Positions 34,835 to 43,838 of a stretch of DNA of 64,000 nucleotides are shown one piece after another. The stretch comes from Rhizobium sp. 007 (GTDB lineage: Bacteria; Pseudomonadota; Alphaproteobacteria; Rhizobiales; Rhizobiaceae): positions 124,001 through 188,000 of the forward strand of contig NZ_CP064189.1 in the NCBI RefSeq assembly GCF_015353075.1, given 5' to 3'. Position 1 is the stretch's first letter; every line of letters starts with the position of its first letter. A model generated the notes under the pieces. The model worked only from the letters and a program-made list of their open reading frames with translations, searched no databases and was not told where the DNA came from. The translations under genes and the position numbers were made by a program.

Positions 34835-35255
34835 AGCCTTGCATGGCGCGCGCACCCTTGGGCGCTAGATATTTCGCGGCAACAGCCGACATGGCAGCGG
34901 TCCGCAGCGCCGTGAGGATCGTCATCTCGGTCAATAGCATCGGGTAGCCGTTGCCAACATCAGCGAGCACACCAAAGGCCGTCACCGTCTGGCGGCCGGA
35001 GCGCGTGTTCTTGGGATGGCCGTTGACGTACTTGAAGCCGTACGTCTCGCCGTCGCTGGTCGGCATCAGTTCGATGACACCCTCCGCGCTATGAGAGGCC
35101 ACACGCGGCGTTTTGTCGAAGGATTCCCAGCGGCGGAAATCTTCCTCGATGTAGGCGGCAAGCTGGATGAGGAAGCGTTCGACGCCGGTTGCGAGCACCA
35201 ACTTCATCATATGGTCGACGCTCACGAATGGGACCGTGTTGAGTTTCTCGGACAT
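34835..35255 (-). pseudogene. Ornithine cyclodeaminase family, N-terminal fragment
   Basis: About 140 residues match the N-terminal half of the ornithine cyclodeaminase/mu-crystallin family: VPFVSVDHMMKLV, FKYVNGHPKN, LLTEMTILTALRTAA and AAKYLAPKGARAM. The family is about 350 aa long. Here the sequence loses the NAD-binding GxGxQ region right after ARAM, near 34835, and runs into unrelated sequence stopping at 34761. Start ATG 35255 is preceded by AAGGAG. Without the Rossmann domain it should be inactive. It is followed on the opposite side by another truncated gene. Confidence 0.75.
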
Positions 35256-35357
35256 AGCTCGGTTGCTCCTTGTCATGATAAGCGTTCGCCGACAGCGATT
35301 CCGCCGGCGAGACAAAGCTGAATTTGCAGGGCGGTGTGCGAGTGCGTAAGGCAGTTG

Positions 35358-36172
35358 CTACTTCGATTGCAATGAAACGACCATTTGTTCCAGATCCGAC
35401 CAGAGGTGATCTGCGTTTTCCAAACCAATGCTAATTCGCAGATAGGTTGCCGTGTCACTGCATGGCATGACATGACGATCAGCCAGAACGATCGGCACGA
35501 TGATACTCCTCGTTCCGCCCCATGAAGCGCCGATTGCGAACGTCTGCAACCTATCCAAGGCACGGTCAATGGCCTCCGCGGGCACTCTTCCAGCCTAAGA
35601 CTGAACACTCCAGAACTGCCCTTGAAGTCGCGCCGCCACAAGTCGTGGCCAGAGGCTTCTGCTATAACGGGGTGGAGCACCGTGAAGCTGCCACTACCGG
35701 TCAAGCGATGAGCAAACTCTTCCGAAATCGCGCCCACATGCCGCAATCGAAGGCCCAAGGTTTGCAAGCCTCGCAATGCGAGCGAACATTCATCAGGCGA
35801 GACGCCCACCCCGAGACAGCCGAGTGCGTTGCGCACTCTTCCGTAGAGTTCCATGTCACGCAGTATGATCGCTCCGAGCAAGATATCCGAATGTCCACCG
35901 ACGTATTTCGTCAGCGCCTCGGCAACAATGTCGACACCCAGTTCCAGCGGTTTGCACAACAGGCCGGTCGCCCAGGTATTGTCGCATCCGAGGAACGCGC
36001 CCGCTGTCTTGCACAAGCGGGAAATGGCAGGGATGTCACAAACTTCCATGCTTGTCGAACCAGGAGCCTCGACCCAGACCAACCTGGTACGCCCTTCACG
36101 AAGCCGCCCTTGTAGATCAGCCAATTGTGTTGGGTCGAAATACTCCGTCTCGATACGTGTTTTCCCGGACAA
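35358..36172 (-). pseudogene. Cys/Met-metabolism PLP enzyme (cystathionine beta-lyase type), truncated and frameshifted
   Basis: The 5' part is missing. Sequence resumes at TRIETEYFDPTQL and shows VWVEAPGSTSMEV, DNTWATGLLCKPLELG and the PLP-lysine region EALTKYVGGHSD. Near 35585 the frame shifts: LRLEEC continues in another frame as PAEAIDRALDRLQTFAIGAS and ends VVSLQSK at 35358. The intact family is about 390 aa. At the 5' junction near 36150-36172 it overlaps, out of frame, the isopropylmalate dehydrogenase fragment. An ancient deletion joined the two genes. Confidence 0.8.
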
Positions 36173-36551
36173 TTACTAGATCAATGTTGGCTGCTTCCCC
36201 GGCACAATTGACGAGTGCCTTTGACGGCCGGATATTGGCGGACAATCCCAGATGGGTACGAAGCCAAGCCGAAGCGTTAACGCCGCCCTCGTTTTCTGGG
36301 GGGTATTCGAGAGTTGAAAGCGGGCCGAGAATGATGCCATCGGCTTGCAGGGCCGCCTCGATCGTTGAAGGGGGAAAAGTGGAGCCGCTTTTCTCGAGCG
36401 CTGCGAGACCGCAGAGGTGAGTTTCAACGATCAGCCCGAGATCGTAGCTACGGGTCAGGAACTCAATCACGGATCTTGCAGTCTCGCAGATGTCAGGACC
36501 GATACCGTCGCCGGGCAAAAGAAGGAGCTTGAGTTTCTCGCGTCGCGTCAT
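36117..36551 (-). pseudogene. Isocitrate/isopropylmalate dehydrogenase family, N-terminal fragment
   Basis: Begins MTRREKLKLLLLPGDGIGPD, the hallmark start of the family, and reaches the substrate-loop motif VIVRENTY before running into the lyase fragment and a stop at 36117. Only about 135 of roughly 350 residues remain, so the metal-binding aspartates are gone. The ATG overlaps the stop of the upstream hydroxyacid dehydrogenase (36548), showing that they were once an operon. Confidence 0.78.
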
Positions 36552-37476
36552 GCCAATTCCAATCTGTTCCGGGTGTCCGCAATGAGGGAAACGATGCGCC
36601 CCGCAACGGCCTCTTGTGCCTCGTACGTTTGCGCACCGACATGAGGTGTGGAGATGACGTTGGGCAGGTCCAGAAGCCGGGAATTGGTCACGCCATCTTC
36701 CTCAAAGTGAACGTCGAGACCGGCGGCGGTGAGCCGCTTCTGAACAAGGGCCTCCTCTAGTGCCAGGCGATCAACCAAAGCGGCTCTGGCCGTGTTTACA
36801 AGAATCGCGTTTGAAGGAAGGAGCGAAAGCCGCCGCTCATCAATCAGCCCACGTGTGGCGGGCGTGAGGGGCACATGCAAGGTGAGGACTTGTGCCTTTT
36901 TGAGCAACGTGTCGAGGTCAAAATTTGGGGTGGCCCCAAGCGCGGTAAGGATGGTGCGTTTGTCGGTCTGATGGATCGAGCGATCGAAAACCAGGATGTG
37001 GGCGCCGAAACCTGCAAGTAATTTCGCCACTTTGGCACCTATTGCTCCGAAGCCGACTATGCCAACAGTGCGCCCGTCTAAAGTACCTCCAATCGCCCCC
37101 GTCTTCGCAGCGAAGTTCCTGGCTCGCACACTCTGATCGAGACGGGAGATTTCTCGTAAACAAGCCAGCATGAGGGCAAGGGTCAACTCCGCGACGCTTG
37201 TCTCAGACCCACCGGTGCGCGAGACGGTAATTCCGCGGCGTTCGCATGCTTCGAGATCAATCGTATCTAGGCCGGATCCGGCTTTCACAATCCTCAGCAA
37301 TCCTTTAGGCAGTCGAGGATTGCTTCATCGACCCGTAGACTGCCTCGTGTGACGAGAACTGCGACCTCGCCACCGCGGCCTGCGGCGAGAACGGTCTCAA
37401 TTGCTAGAAACTCGGCGGTCCGACTTATATTCGCATGCAAGGCGGCGGAGAATTGGCCGCTGTAAGCAATCAACAT
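36548..37476 (-). pseudogene. D-isomer-specific 2-hydroxyacid dehydrogenase (SerA-like), frameshifted
   Basis: N-terminal part MLIAYSGQFSAALHANISRT starts at ATG 37476, and the C-terminal part LLRIVKAGSGLDTIDL continues in another frame; the shift lies near 37305-37320 (expected CLPKGLLRIV). The remainder is a complete NAD-binding domain (GIVGFGAIGAKVA) with catalytic residues in VNTARAALVD (R), a Glu (HFEEDG) and STPHVG (H). About 310 aa if repaired. The start overlaps the stop of the GAPDH-like gene by a few bases. A single indel suggests recent inactivation, or a sequencing error. Confidence 0.82.
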
Positions 37477-38115
37477 GGTTCGCCTCCACCAGAGATCTCG
37501 ATATGCCCGGAGCGTACCTGAAGTGCGCAGTCGGTAGCGTATCGTGAGTCTTTCGCTGACCATTCGCGACCGGCGATCGCTCTAATAGCGTCAATTGTTT
37601 CAGGCACGACAATCGCCTCCATGTGAACGGCTGCGGTTAAGGCGATCTCGTGCCCTTGGGTGACGACACTTTCGGCCCAGACGACAACGGCGTACGCATC
37701 GTTGCGGGAGCCGCTGCCAGCCAAATTCCGGACATCGGCAGTCGAGCCGAGAGCTCCCGTCAGCAGAACCACGCGCGGGCTCGTAGCGAGCGCGTCACGG
37801 ACCGCAGCAGCACTGACGGGGTGTGTACAAGTGACGAAAAGTTGGATGAGATGACCATGGTTGGTCGGGGCATGTGAGGCGAAGCTGATAATCGACAAGT
37901 CGGGAAAGAACCGCTTGAGGTCAGTTGCATGATGTGATGGGCCGAGAGACAATGTCAAAGCATTCGGCGATCCCTTGTACGCTTTGTCCGTGTCGGATGC
38001 ACTACGCGCGAGACAAATTCGCAGGTCCGTGGGCTTGCAAACACGTTGCAAGGCATCGATAATCCGCACCAGACCCGTTGTGTTGCAGCTTCCAATTCTT
38101 ACGGACTTGCGTTCG
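37470..38115 (-). pseudogene. Type II (archaeal-like) glyceraldehyde-3-phosphate dehydrogenase, C-terminal fragment
   Basis: The open frame includes the active-site signature SCNTTGL upstream of the ATG at 38069, so coding continues to about 38115. There it abuts a solute-binding-protein fragment on the other strand. The N-terminal Rossmann domain is missing. Later segments such as SFASHAPTNHGHL and VVLLTGALGSTADV fit the type II GAPDH-like family. It shares a former operon with the hydroxyacid dehydrogenase and isopropylmalate-type dehydrogenase. Sugar-acid or amino-acid metabolism is plausible, but the original role is unknown. Confidence 0.65.
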
Positions 38116-38117
38116 AC

Positions 38118-38616
38118 TGCAGATTCGAAGGCTATGGAGGCATTGAAAATTGCTTCACCATCTGCTGTTGCAAACTTCGCTCAAAGTGTCGGCGACAGGT
38201 TCACGATGCGAACGGCGCCATTTCCGATCGGCGCAGCCAATGGCACCTTGCCGACCGGCGGCAACGTCGTGACCATTACGGCCCAAGACCCGGCGCATCA
38301 GAAAGCCGCGTGGGACTATGTGAAGTTTGTCACCAGTGCTCAATCACAAGCCGACGTGGCAAAAGCAACGGGGTATATGCCCACCAACAAGCAGTCCGGC
38401 GAAGCTCTCAAGGCGTTCTACGCCAGCAATCCAATCTATGCGACGGCTTTCGCCCAAGTACCGCTCAGCGCGCCATGGTACGGTTACCCAGGTGGCAAAG
38501 GTGCCGAAATCTGGCGTGCGCAACGTAAAATCATCGATCAGGTCCAGCGCGGAGCTTTGTCCCCGGATGAAGGCCTGAAGGAAATGATCTCAACGACGAA
38601 CAGCCTCCTCAACTGA
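38118..38616 (+). pseudogene. Sugar ABC transporter solute-binding protein, C-terminal fragment
   Basis: About 160 residues match the C-terminal third of the UgpB/MalE-type binding proteins (AHQKAAWDYVKFVTS, GYMPTNKQSGEAL, APWYGYPGGKG). There is no signal peptide and no N-terminal lobe. The 5' end joins antisense sequence of the GAPDH fragment near 38115. It lies 63 bp before an intact phosphoesterase gene, so it was probably the last transporter gene of an older copy of the operon seen at 42.5-46.7 kb. Confidence 0.75.
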
Positions 38617-38678
38617 CCGTTTCAACTTTTCTCTTGCCCGGCTCCATCAGGAGTCGGGCCCTTGTAAATGTCGAGCAA

Positions 38679-39461
38679 ATGCAGAAAATCATTCACATAA
38701 CCGACCCCCATTTAGTTGCGCCTGAAACGATGCTTTACGGCATCGATCCGGCGCAGCGGTTGCGGGACACCCTGGACCACGTCTCACGCGTACACGCGGA
38801 TGCGAAGCTCATCCTGATAACCGGCGATCTTGCCGATACGGGCGATCCGGCGGCTTACGCCCTCTTGCGCGAGATTTTGTCGCAAGTTCAGCTGCCCGTC
38901 TATTTGACGATCGGCAATCATGATGATCGCACGGCGTTTCGAGCCGTTTTCGGCGGGGAGGGCTTCGTTCAGGCGGCACTCGATCTCGACGATTGGCGGG
39001 TGGTTCTGCTCGACACCAAGGACGCGATAAGTCATTTCGGATGCCTGGACGGTGGCCGCTTTGAATGGCTCGAAGAGCAGCTTGTCCATGCCGACGGTCG
39101 CCCCGTGCTGGTCGCGATGCATCATACCCCTGGGGACCTGCATGTGCCCTGCTTTGCAATGGGCGGTATGAAGGAGATCGATCGGTTCTTTTCCATTGCC
39201 AGGCGGAATGGAGCGGTTCGCCACATGCTGTGCGGTCATCGGCATGTCGCTGCGGCAGGCAGCTTGTCGGGCATACCGTTTACCGCCAGCCGCGGCACGG
39301 CGCAGCATATCGTTCTTGACTGGGAACAGTATGGGAAGCCGATATTCGTTGCTGCCGCGCCCTCATATGATGTCGTCATGTTGGATGGGATTGACGTCGT
39401 CGTCCATCGCCACGAGGGGCTCGAAACATTGCCCGTCATTCGCCCCGGTGACCCGAAATGA
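38679..39461 (+). CDS. Metallophosphoesterase, GpdQ/CpdA-like phosphodiesterase
   Basis: 260 aa from ATG 38679 (MQKIIHITDPHL). It has the full class III cyclic-nucleotide/glycerophosphodiester phosphodiesterase motif set: D9-x-H11, GDLADTG, GNHDD, MHHTP and CGHRH. Family members hydrolyse phosphodiesters such as glycerophosphodiesters or cAMP. Next to a ugp/mal-like transporter and a HAD phosphatase, a role in breaking down an imported phosphodiester is more likely than signalling (inference). The stop overlaps the HAD gene start (ATGA). No signal peptide; cytoplasmic. Confidence 0.87.
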   Translation: MQKIIHITDPHLVAPETMLYGIDPAQRLRDTLDHVSRVHADAKLILITGDLADTGDPAAYALLREILSQVQLPVYLTIGNHDDRTAFRAVFGGEGFVQAALDLDDWRVVLLDTKDAISHFGCLDGGRFEWLEEQLVHADGRPVLVAMHHTPGDLHVPCFAMGGMKEIDRFFSIARRNGAVRHMLCGHRHVAAAGSLSGIPFTASRGTAQHIVLDWEQYGKPIFVAAAPSYDVVMLDGIDVVVHRHEGLETLPVIRPGDPK

Positions 39462-40204
39462 CCGCGACACCCTCGACCACAGCCTTGGCTCGTCCCCGCC
39501 CGCAGCTCATCATCTTTGATTTTGACGGCACCCTTGCGGAAACGGAAATCATTGACTCTGAGATTATTTCGGCAAAGCTCGCCGCACGCGGGATTAACGC
39601 ACATCCGCATGAAATCACGACCGAGCTGTCGGGCATTGAGCGGGACCATCTACAATCTCGTCTCGAGCGCTATTTCAGCGTCGATTTGCCAACAAATTTC
39701 ATGAAGGCGGTCGAGATGGAAATTCAGCAGGCCACTTCGACGCAGCTGGCGGCAACACCCGGTGCGATAGAACTGCTTGAGTGGCTAAGCATTCCTTTTT
39801 GCGTCGCCTCAAACACATCGCGCTTCAATCTCATCCGGCGCATGAGGGCTGCCAATCTCCTGGGGCTCGTTGGCCCGCGGATCTTTTCCGCCGATGACAT
39901 CGGCGTCCGCAAGCCGGACCCCTCCGTGCTGCTTTTTGCAGCGGAAGTCATGGGCGTATGCCCGAGCGACTGTCTCGTCATCGAAGACAGCGTCAACGGC
40001 CTCAATGCTGCGCGCAACGCAAACATGCGCTACTGCGCATTCGGGGGCGGCCGCCACCATTCCATCGCGTTGAGGGATATCCTGCGGACGTTTGAGCCCG
40101 AGGCACTGTTCCTGAACCTGGAGGAGCTCAAAGCTTTTCTCTACCCCGAGGAGGGAAGTTGGTTGGGTGTTGACGGCGTAGCGCTCGGGCGGTCGCAACG
40201 TTGA
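39458..40204 (+). CDS. HAD-superfamily phosphatase (phosphoglycolate phosphatase-like)
   Basis: 248 aa. HAD motif I is FDFDGTLAETE, motif II is VASNTS, the motif III lysine is in VRKPDPS and motif IV is VIEDSVNG, with an alpha-helical cap between I and II. These mark a subclass I phosphatase acting on small phosphorylated sugars or acids. It is translationally coupled to the phosphodiesterase and followed 54 bp later by an RpiR-type regulator. It could dephosphorylate the product of the phosphodiesterase. Confidence 0.88.
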   Translation: MTATPSTTALARPRPQLIIFDFDGTLAETEIIDSEIISAKLAARGINAHPHEITTELSGIERDHLQSRLERYFSVDLPTNFMKAVEMEIQQATSTQLAATPGAIELLEWLSIPFCVASNTSRFNLIRRMRAANLLGLVGPRIFSADDIGVRKPDPSVLLFAAEVMGVCPSDCLVIEDSVNGLNAARNANMRYCAFGGGRHHSIALRDILRTFEPEALFLNLEELKAFLYPEEGSWLGVDGVALGRSQR

Positions 40205-40257
40205 GCCATGGAATTGTTGATATGCAGAAATGATAATGTGGTGAGACGAGATCTGGA

Positions 40258-41091
40258 ATGCCCGGCGACCCTACGGACAAGACAATGAAGAATGCGGATA
40301 CATCACCAACTTTGGTGCGGGATGGCGTATACGCTCTGGTCACCAGCGGACCCAGCTCGCAATCACGAATCGCGCATTACATCGCTCAGAATCCGGAAGT
40401 CGTCGGGGATCTATCGATCTCCGAGCTCGCCCGTCACACCAACAGCGGGGATGCGTCGATCGTGCGCTTTTGTCGTACACTCGGCTTTTCCGGGTTTCGC
40501 GAGTTCAGGATGGCGTTCACCGGAGAGATTGAGCGCGACAAAGCCCGGCGAGCAACCCAGTATCTCGGCAGTGATGATGAACATGTAAGGCCAGAAATTG
40601 GCAATCTGAGCGCTGCTCTCCAGCATTCGGTAGCGGCCTCGGCTCGCCTTCTCGACTATGAGCAGATCGAAAGCGTCGCGAAGAGACTGCGAGGTGCAAC
40701 GCGCGTCGAAGCCTTTGGCATGGGTGTCTCTGCAGTCTGCGCCGAGTTATTGACGCATCGCCTGGTCTGGCTCGGCATTCCCATTCATTCGACAGGGATC
40801 GTGAACATCGGCCGCGGTCTGGCGCACGGACTTGATGCTTCGACTTTTGCCATCGGCATTTCCTACGAGGGAATGAGCGAAGAGACGGTAGAATTTCTGA
40901 GGACAGCTCGCGACCGAGGTGCGCATACGCTCGCAATCACGACACGTGCAAAATCCGCGATCACTGAAGTCGCCGATGAGGTTCTATTGTTGAGCTCCTC
41001 GGGCCCTTGGCCGGAAGCCGGATCGGCAAGGCTCATGCCTTCAATGGCGCTCTTGAGCGAATGCATCGCCGGGTGCCTGAAGGGAAGTTGA
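40258..41091 (+). CDS. RpiR/MurR-family transcriptional regulator (HTH-SIS)
   Basis: 277 aa. The N-terminal HTH_6-type domain contains SISELARHTNSGDASIVRFCRTLG, in which SIVRFCRxLGFSGFREF is diagnostic of the family. The C-terminal SIS domain senses a phosphorylated sugar (VEAFGMGVSAVCAEL; GISYEGMSEETVEF). It most likely controls the adjacent phosphatase genes and perhaps the ABC operon in response to a sugar phosphate. A second in-frame ATG at 40285 is possible; 40258 is used because it follows a GAGACGAGA stretch. Confidence 0.9.
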   Translation: MPGDPTDKTMKNADTSPTLVRDGVYALVTSGPSSQSRIAHYIAQNPEVVGDLSISELARHTNSGDASIVRFCRTLGFSGFREFRMAFTGEIERDKARRATQYLGSDDEHVRPEIGNLSAALQHSVAASARLLDYEQIESVAKRLRGATRVEAFGMGVSAVCAELLTHRLVWLGIPIHSTGIVNIGRGLAHGLDASTFAIGISYEGMSEETVEFLRTARDRGAHTLAITTRAKSAITEVADEVLLLSSSGPWPEAGSARLMPSMALLSECIAGCLKGS

Positions 41092-41227
41092 GGCCCTGCG
41101 GCCCGACTTCAAAGCCGCCGTTGCCCAACTTGCAGACAGTTTAAGGGCGGTGTCATCTGGATCGATCGACGATGGCGCCCATTGACGGCACACCGGCTCC
41201 CAACCTGCTCGCTACACGCCCCTTTCG

Positions 41228-42451
41228 TTAAACATCACTGCTGTCGCCGTCCGGTTTTGAAAAGAGACTTGCGCGATGACTTGAGGCACTGAAGCGCGGA
41301 TTTAAGTGCGCGAGTACGGGCAGATATGCGGCCCCCCTTGGCATGGCATCCGCCCCAAACTCCGACCTGATCAATCGTGGCCGAGCACAATCCGCTCGAC
41401 GAAGAGAAGGGTAGAGTGGCTGAACCATTTGGAAAAGTGCATCGATCAGCCAGATGGGTGCATCTCCTCCGAACATCATCGTTTCTGGTTCAAAGAGATT
41501 TTCCAAAGTACTCAGGCCATTGCGCAAAGCCTCCGCCGCTTGCTGAATCCATTTGGCAATAATTGGATTTTCAGCAGAATATCGCGCCTCCAGTTCAGCG
41601 AAAGATTGGACGGGGTCGCCGTGGCTGTTAAGAAATCGCTTCAATGAGGTCATCGATGCATAGGTCTCAAGGCACCCCTGCTTTCCGCAAACACATTTAT
41701 TTCCGTTTGGGACCACTATCGTGTGGCCAAATTCGCCGGCGTTTCCATAAGCGCCGCCGAACGCCATCCGATCGATCATCGAGGCACTTCCCAGCCCCTT
41801 TCCAAGCGAAATATAGACAAAGTCCGTATACTTCGATGCGGTTTCCCCGAAATATGCTTCGGCGGTGATTGCGCACTGGCCCTCGTTAGCGAGAACGACA
41901 GGGTATTCCAGATTACGTTCCAGGTGGTCTCTTAAGAGGGCACCGTCCCAACCTGCCAAGTGCGGGGGATGGATAACGCTTCCCCCAAAAGGTCCGGGCG
42001 TAGCAAGCCCGATGCCAAGAAAGTGGCTCTTCTTGAATCGGGTGCTCTCGATCATGGAAATCGTTTGTTGCTTTATCAGCTCGCCAACGTCTTCGATATC
42101 CATTCGAGCAACGGCTAAATCACCACCTCTGATTACCTCACCGAGAAGATTTTGCTCCACATAGGCAAGCCGGCCCTCATCAACATGAAAACCGAAGCTG
42201 AAGGCGCCTTTTGGATTCAGCGCAATTGGCACAGGGGGCTTTCCCACCTGCCGCACGCGCGTCTTTTCCTGCCGCAGAAAGCCCATGTCGATCAACTCCT
42301 CCACGATGTCAGACGTTGCTTGACGCGACAGACCGGTCGCATCCGAAATTCGGATGCGGGGGAGGGGACCGTTTTGACGCACTTCCTCGAAGACGACCCA
42401 GAGGTTTATCGACTTTGATTTCAATGCATTAGTCGCACTTAAAGCCATCAT
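41228..42451 (-). CDS. ROK-family transcriptional repressor (NagC/XylR type)
   Basis: 407 aa. The N-terminal winged helix (RIRISDATGLSRQATSDIVEELIDMGF) is followed by a ROK sugar-kinase-like domain with the zinc signature CVCGKQGCLETYAS and the GxGLATPGPFGG region. Such proteins repress sugar-uptake genes and release DNA on binding the sugar. It is divergent from the ABC operon, with a palindrome between the two genes. AAGGTG precedes the ATG. Confidence 0.92.
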   Translation of the reverse strand: MMALSATNALKSKSINLWVVFEEVRQNGPLPRIRISDATGLSRQATSDIVEELIDMGFLRQEKTRVRQVGKPPVPIALNPKGAFSFGFHVDEGRLAYVEQNLLGEVIRGGDLAVARMDIEDVGELIKQQTISMIESTRFKKSHFLGIGLATPGPFGGSVIHPPHLAGWDGALLRDHLERNLEYPVVLANEGQCAITAEAYFGETASKYTDFVYISLGKGLGSASMIDRMAFGGAYGNAGEFGHTIVVPNGNKCVCGKQGCLETYASMTSLKRFLNSHGDPVQSFAELEARYSAENPIIAKWIQQAAEALRNGLSTLENLFEPETMMFGGDAPIWLIDALFQMVQPLYPSLRRADCARPRLIRSEFGADAMPRGAAYLPVLAHLNPRFSASSHRASLFSKPDGDSSDV

Positions 42452-42463
42452 TTCACCTTAATA

Positions 42464-42476
42464 TGTCAAGTTGACA
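42464..42476. promoter_or_regulatory. Perfect 13-bp palindrome, probable ROK operator
   Basis: TGTCAAGTTGACA is an exact inverted repeat (6 + 1 + 6) in the 91-bp gap between the divergent ROK and ABC genes. Its right half, TTGACA at 42471-42476, is a perfect -35 box for the ABC operon. TATGCT at 42495-42500 fits a -10 box with an 18-bp spacer. A bound repressor would block RNA polymerase. Confidence 0.6.
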
Positions 42477-42542
42477 GAATAATTATTGACCGATTATGCT
42501 CCTTGTGACAAGCTTCCCTTGTCAAAACCAGAGGGCAAAAAC

Positions 42543-43832
42543 ATGAAAACACCAAATTCCGTCTCGCGCCGCACATTCCTCTCATCGGCGGTCGCCTGCG
42601 GATCGCTACTGGCGATGCAGAGCGCCGGTCTCGATGCAGCAAAAGCGCAATCGGCCAGCCTCAGCATCTTCGGCCCACTTCCGCCCGACCCGGCGCCACC
42701 GGGGGCTGCGCAATTCGCACTTGACGCATTCAACGCGTGGAAGGCCGCGAACGGTTCGGAGGTCAACTACGAGCTTTTGGCGTGGCCGCAGCTTCATGAC
42801 CGTATGGCGACCGCCTTTGCGTCAGGCTCGTCCCCCTGGGACGTCATCTACATGTGCGGCTGGGTGCCGGAGTTCGCAGATTTCCTTGAGCCCTTCGCTG
42901 ATCGGCTCCCAAACGCCCTCGTCCAGGACATGCCCCCTTCCAGTTTCGAGACCGTGACATGGAACGGCAAGCGGTATGGTGCGGTGTTCACATTGTCCCT
43001 GCTGACCCTGTTCTTCAACAAGGAGCATCTCGATCAGGCCGGTATCAAAGAGCCGCCAAAAGATTGGGACGAATTCAAGCGCTACACCAAAGAGCTGTCG
43101 CGCGATAATAGGTTTGGCTTTGTGGCTAACTACGGCGACCCGGCCAGCCTCGGCGGCACTTACTGGATGGCATTCCTGCAGCAAGCTGGCGGAAGAATGT
43201 TTGACGACGCCGGACAGCCGAGTTTCAACAACGAACATGGCGTTGCCGCACTGCAGATGATGATCGACCTGACGGCTGCCGGTACAGATCCCGGTTCCAT
43301 TTCCTATGTCGGTATCAATGACGCCAGCAACGTTTTTATGTCTGGCCGTGCATCGATGATGATGAACTGGCCCTTCATGTGGAACCCCGCGCAGGATCCA
43401 AAGCAATCGAAAGTGGCAGGCAAACTGGGATGTGCCTTGTTACCGGCCGGTCCGGCCGGCACTGCCTCGGTGGATGGCACCGACGCTTGGGTGATTTCAA
43501 AGACCAGCCCGAACATCGGCAAAGCTGAGAAACTGGTTGAATTTTATCTGGATAAGGATGTTCAGAAACGGCAGGCGCTTGACACCGGCTGGCTCCCGAT
43601 CCGGCTGTCCGTTCTTCAAGATCCGGAGGTCCAGGCTAAGCTGCCTCACGCTGCAACTGTTCTGGAGCAGGCGAAACATCCCTACAACAACTTTATCACA
43701 CCAGAGCATAATCAGGTTACGCAGGCGCTCGGTACGGAAATACAAAAGGCGCTGCAGGGGCAAGCGACGGCCGCTGAGGCGTTGAAGTCTGCCCACGATC
43801 TGGTTGCCGCTATTGTGAAGCAACGCGGCTGA
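42543..43832 (+). CDS. Sugar/polyol ABC transporter periplasmic solute-binding protein
   Basis: 429 aa from ATG 42543, with GAGGGCAAAA just upstream. The N-terminus carries a twin-arginine signal (SRRTFLSS, then a hydrophobic stretch to about AKAQS), so export through Tat is predicted. The body resembles family 1 (MalE/UgpB) binding proteins, with LLTLFFNKEHLDQAG and GRASMMMNWPFMW segments. It captures a carbohydrate or polyol-phosphate-like ligand in the periplasm. It is the first gene of a four-gene transporter operon followed by an aminotransferase. Confidence 0.92.
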   Translation: MKTPNSVSRRTFLSSAVACGSLLAMQSAGLDAAKAQSASLSIFGPLPPDPAPPGAAQFALDAFNAWKAANGSEVNYELLAWPQLHDRMATAFASGSSPWDVIYMCGWVPEFADFLEPFADRLPNALVQDMPPSSFETVTWNGKRYGAVFTLSLLTLFFNKEHLDQAGIKEPPKDWDEFKRYTKELSRDNRFGFVANYGDPASLGGTYWMAFLQQAGGRMFDDAGQPSFNNEHGVAALQMMIDLTAAGTDPGSISYVGINDASNVFMSGRASMMMNWPFMWNPAQDPKQSKVAGKLGCALLPAGPAGTASVDGTDAWVISKTSPNIGKAEKLVEFYLDKDVQKRQALDTGWLPIRLSVLQDPEVQAKLPHAATVLEQAKHPYNNFITPEHNQVTQALGTEIQKALQGQATAAEALKSAHDLVAAIVKQRG

Positions 43833-43838
43833 GGCGAT

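Noticed and set aside
34595..34915. Possible primase/helicase N-terminus (KLELFRSLFTGN)
   Set aside because: Only about 14 residues resemble the family; the rest does not continue.
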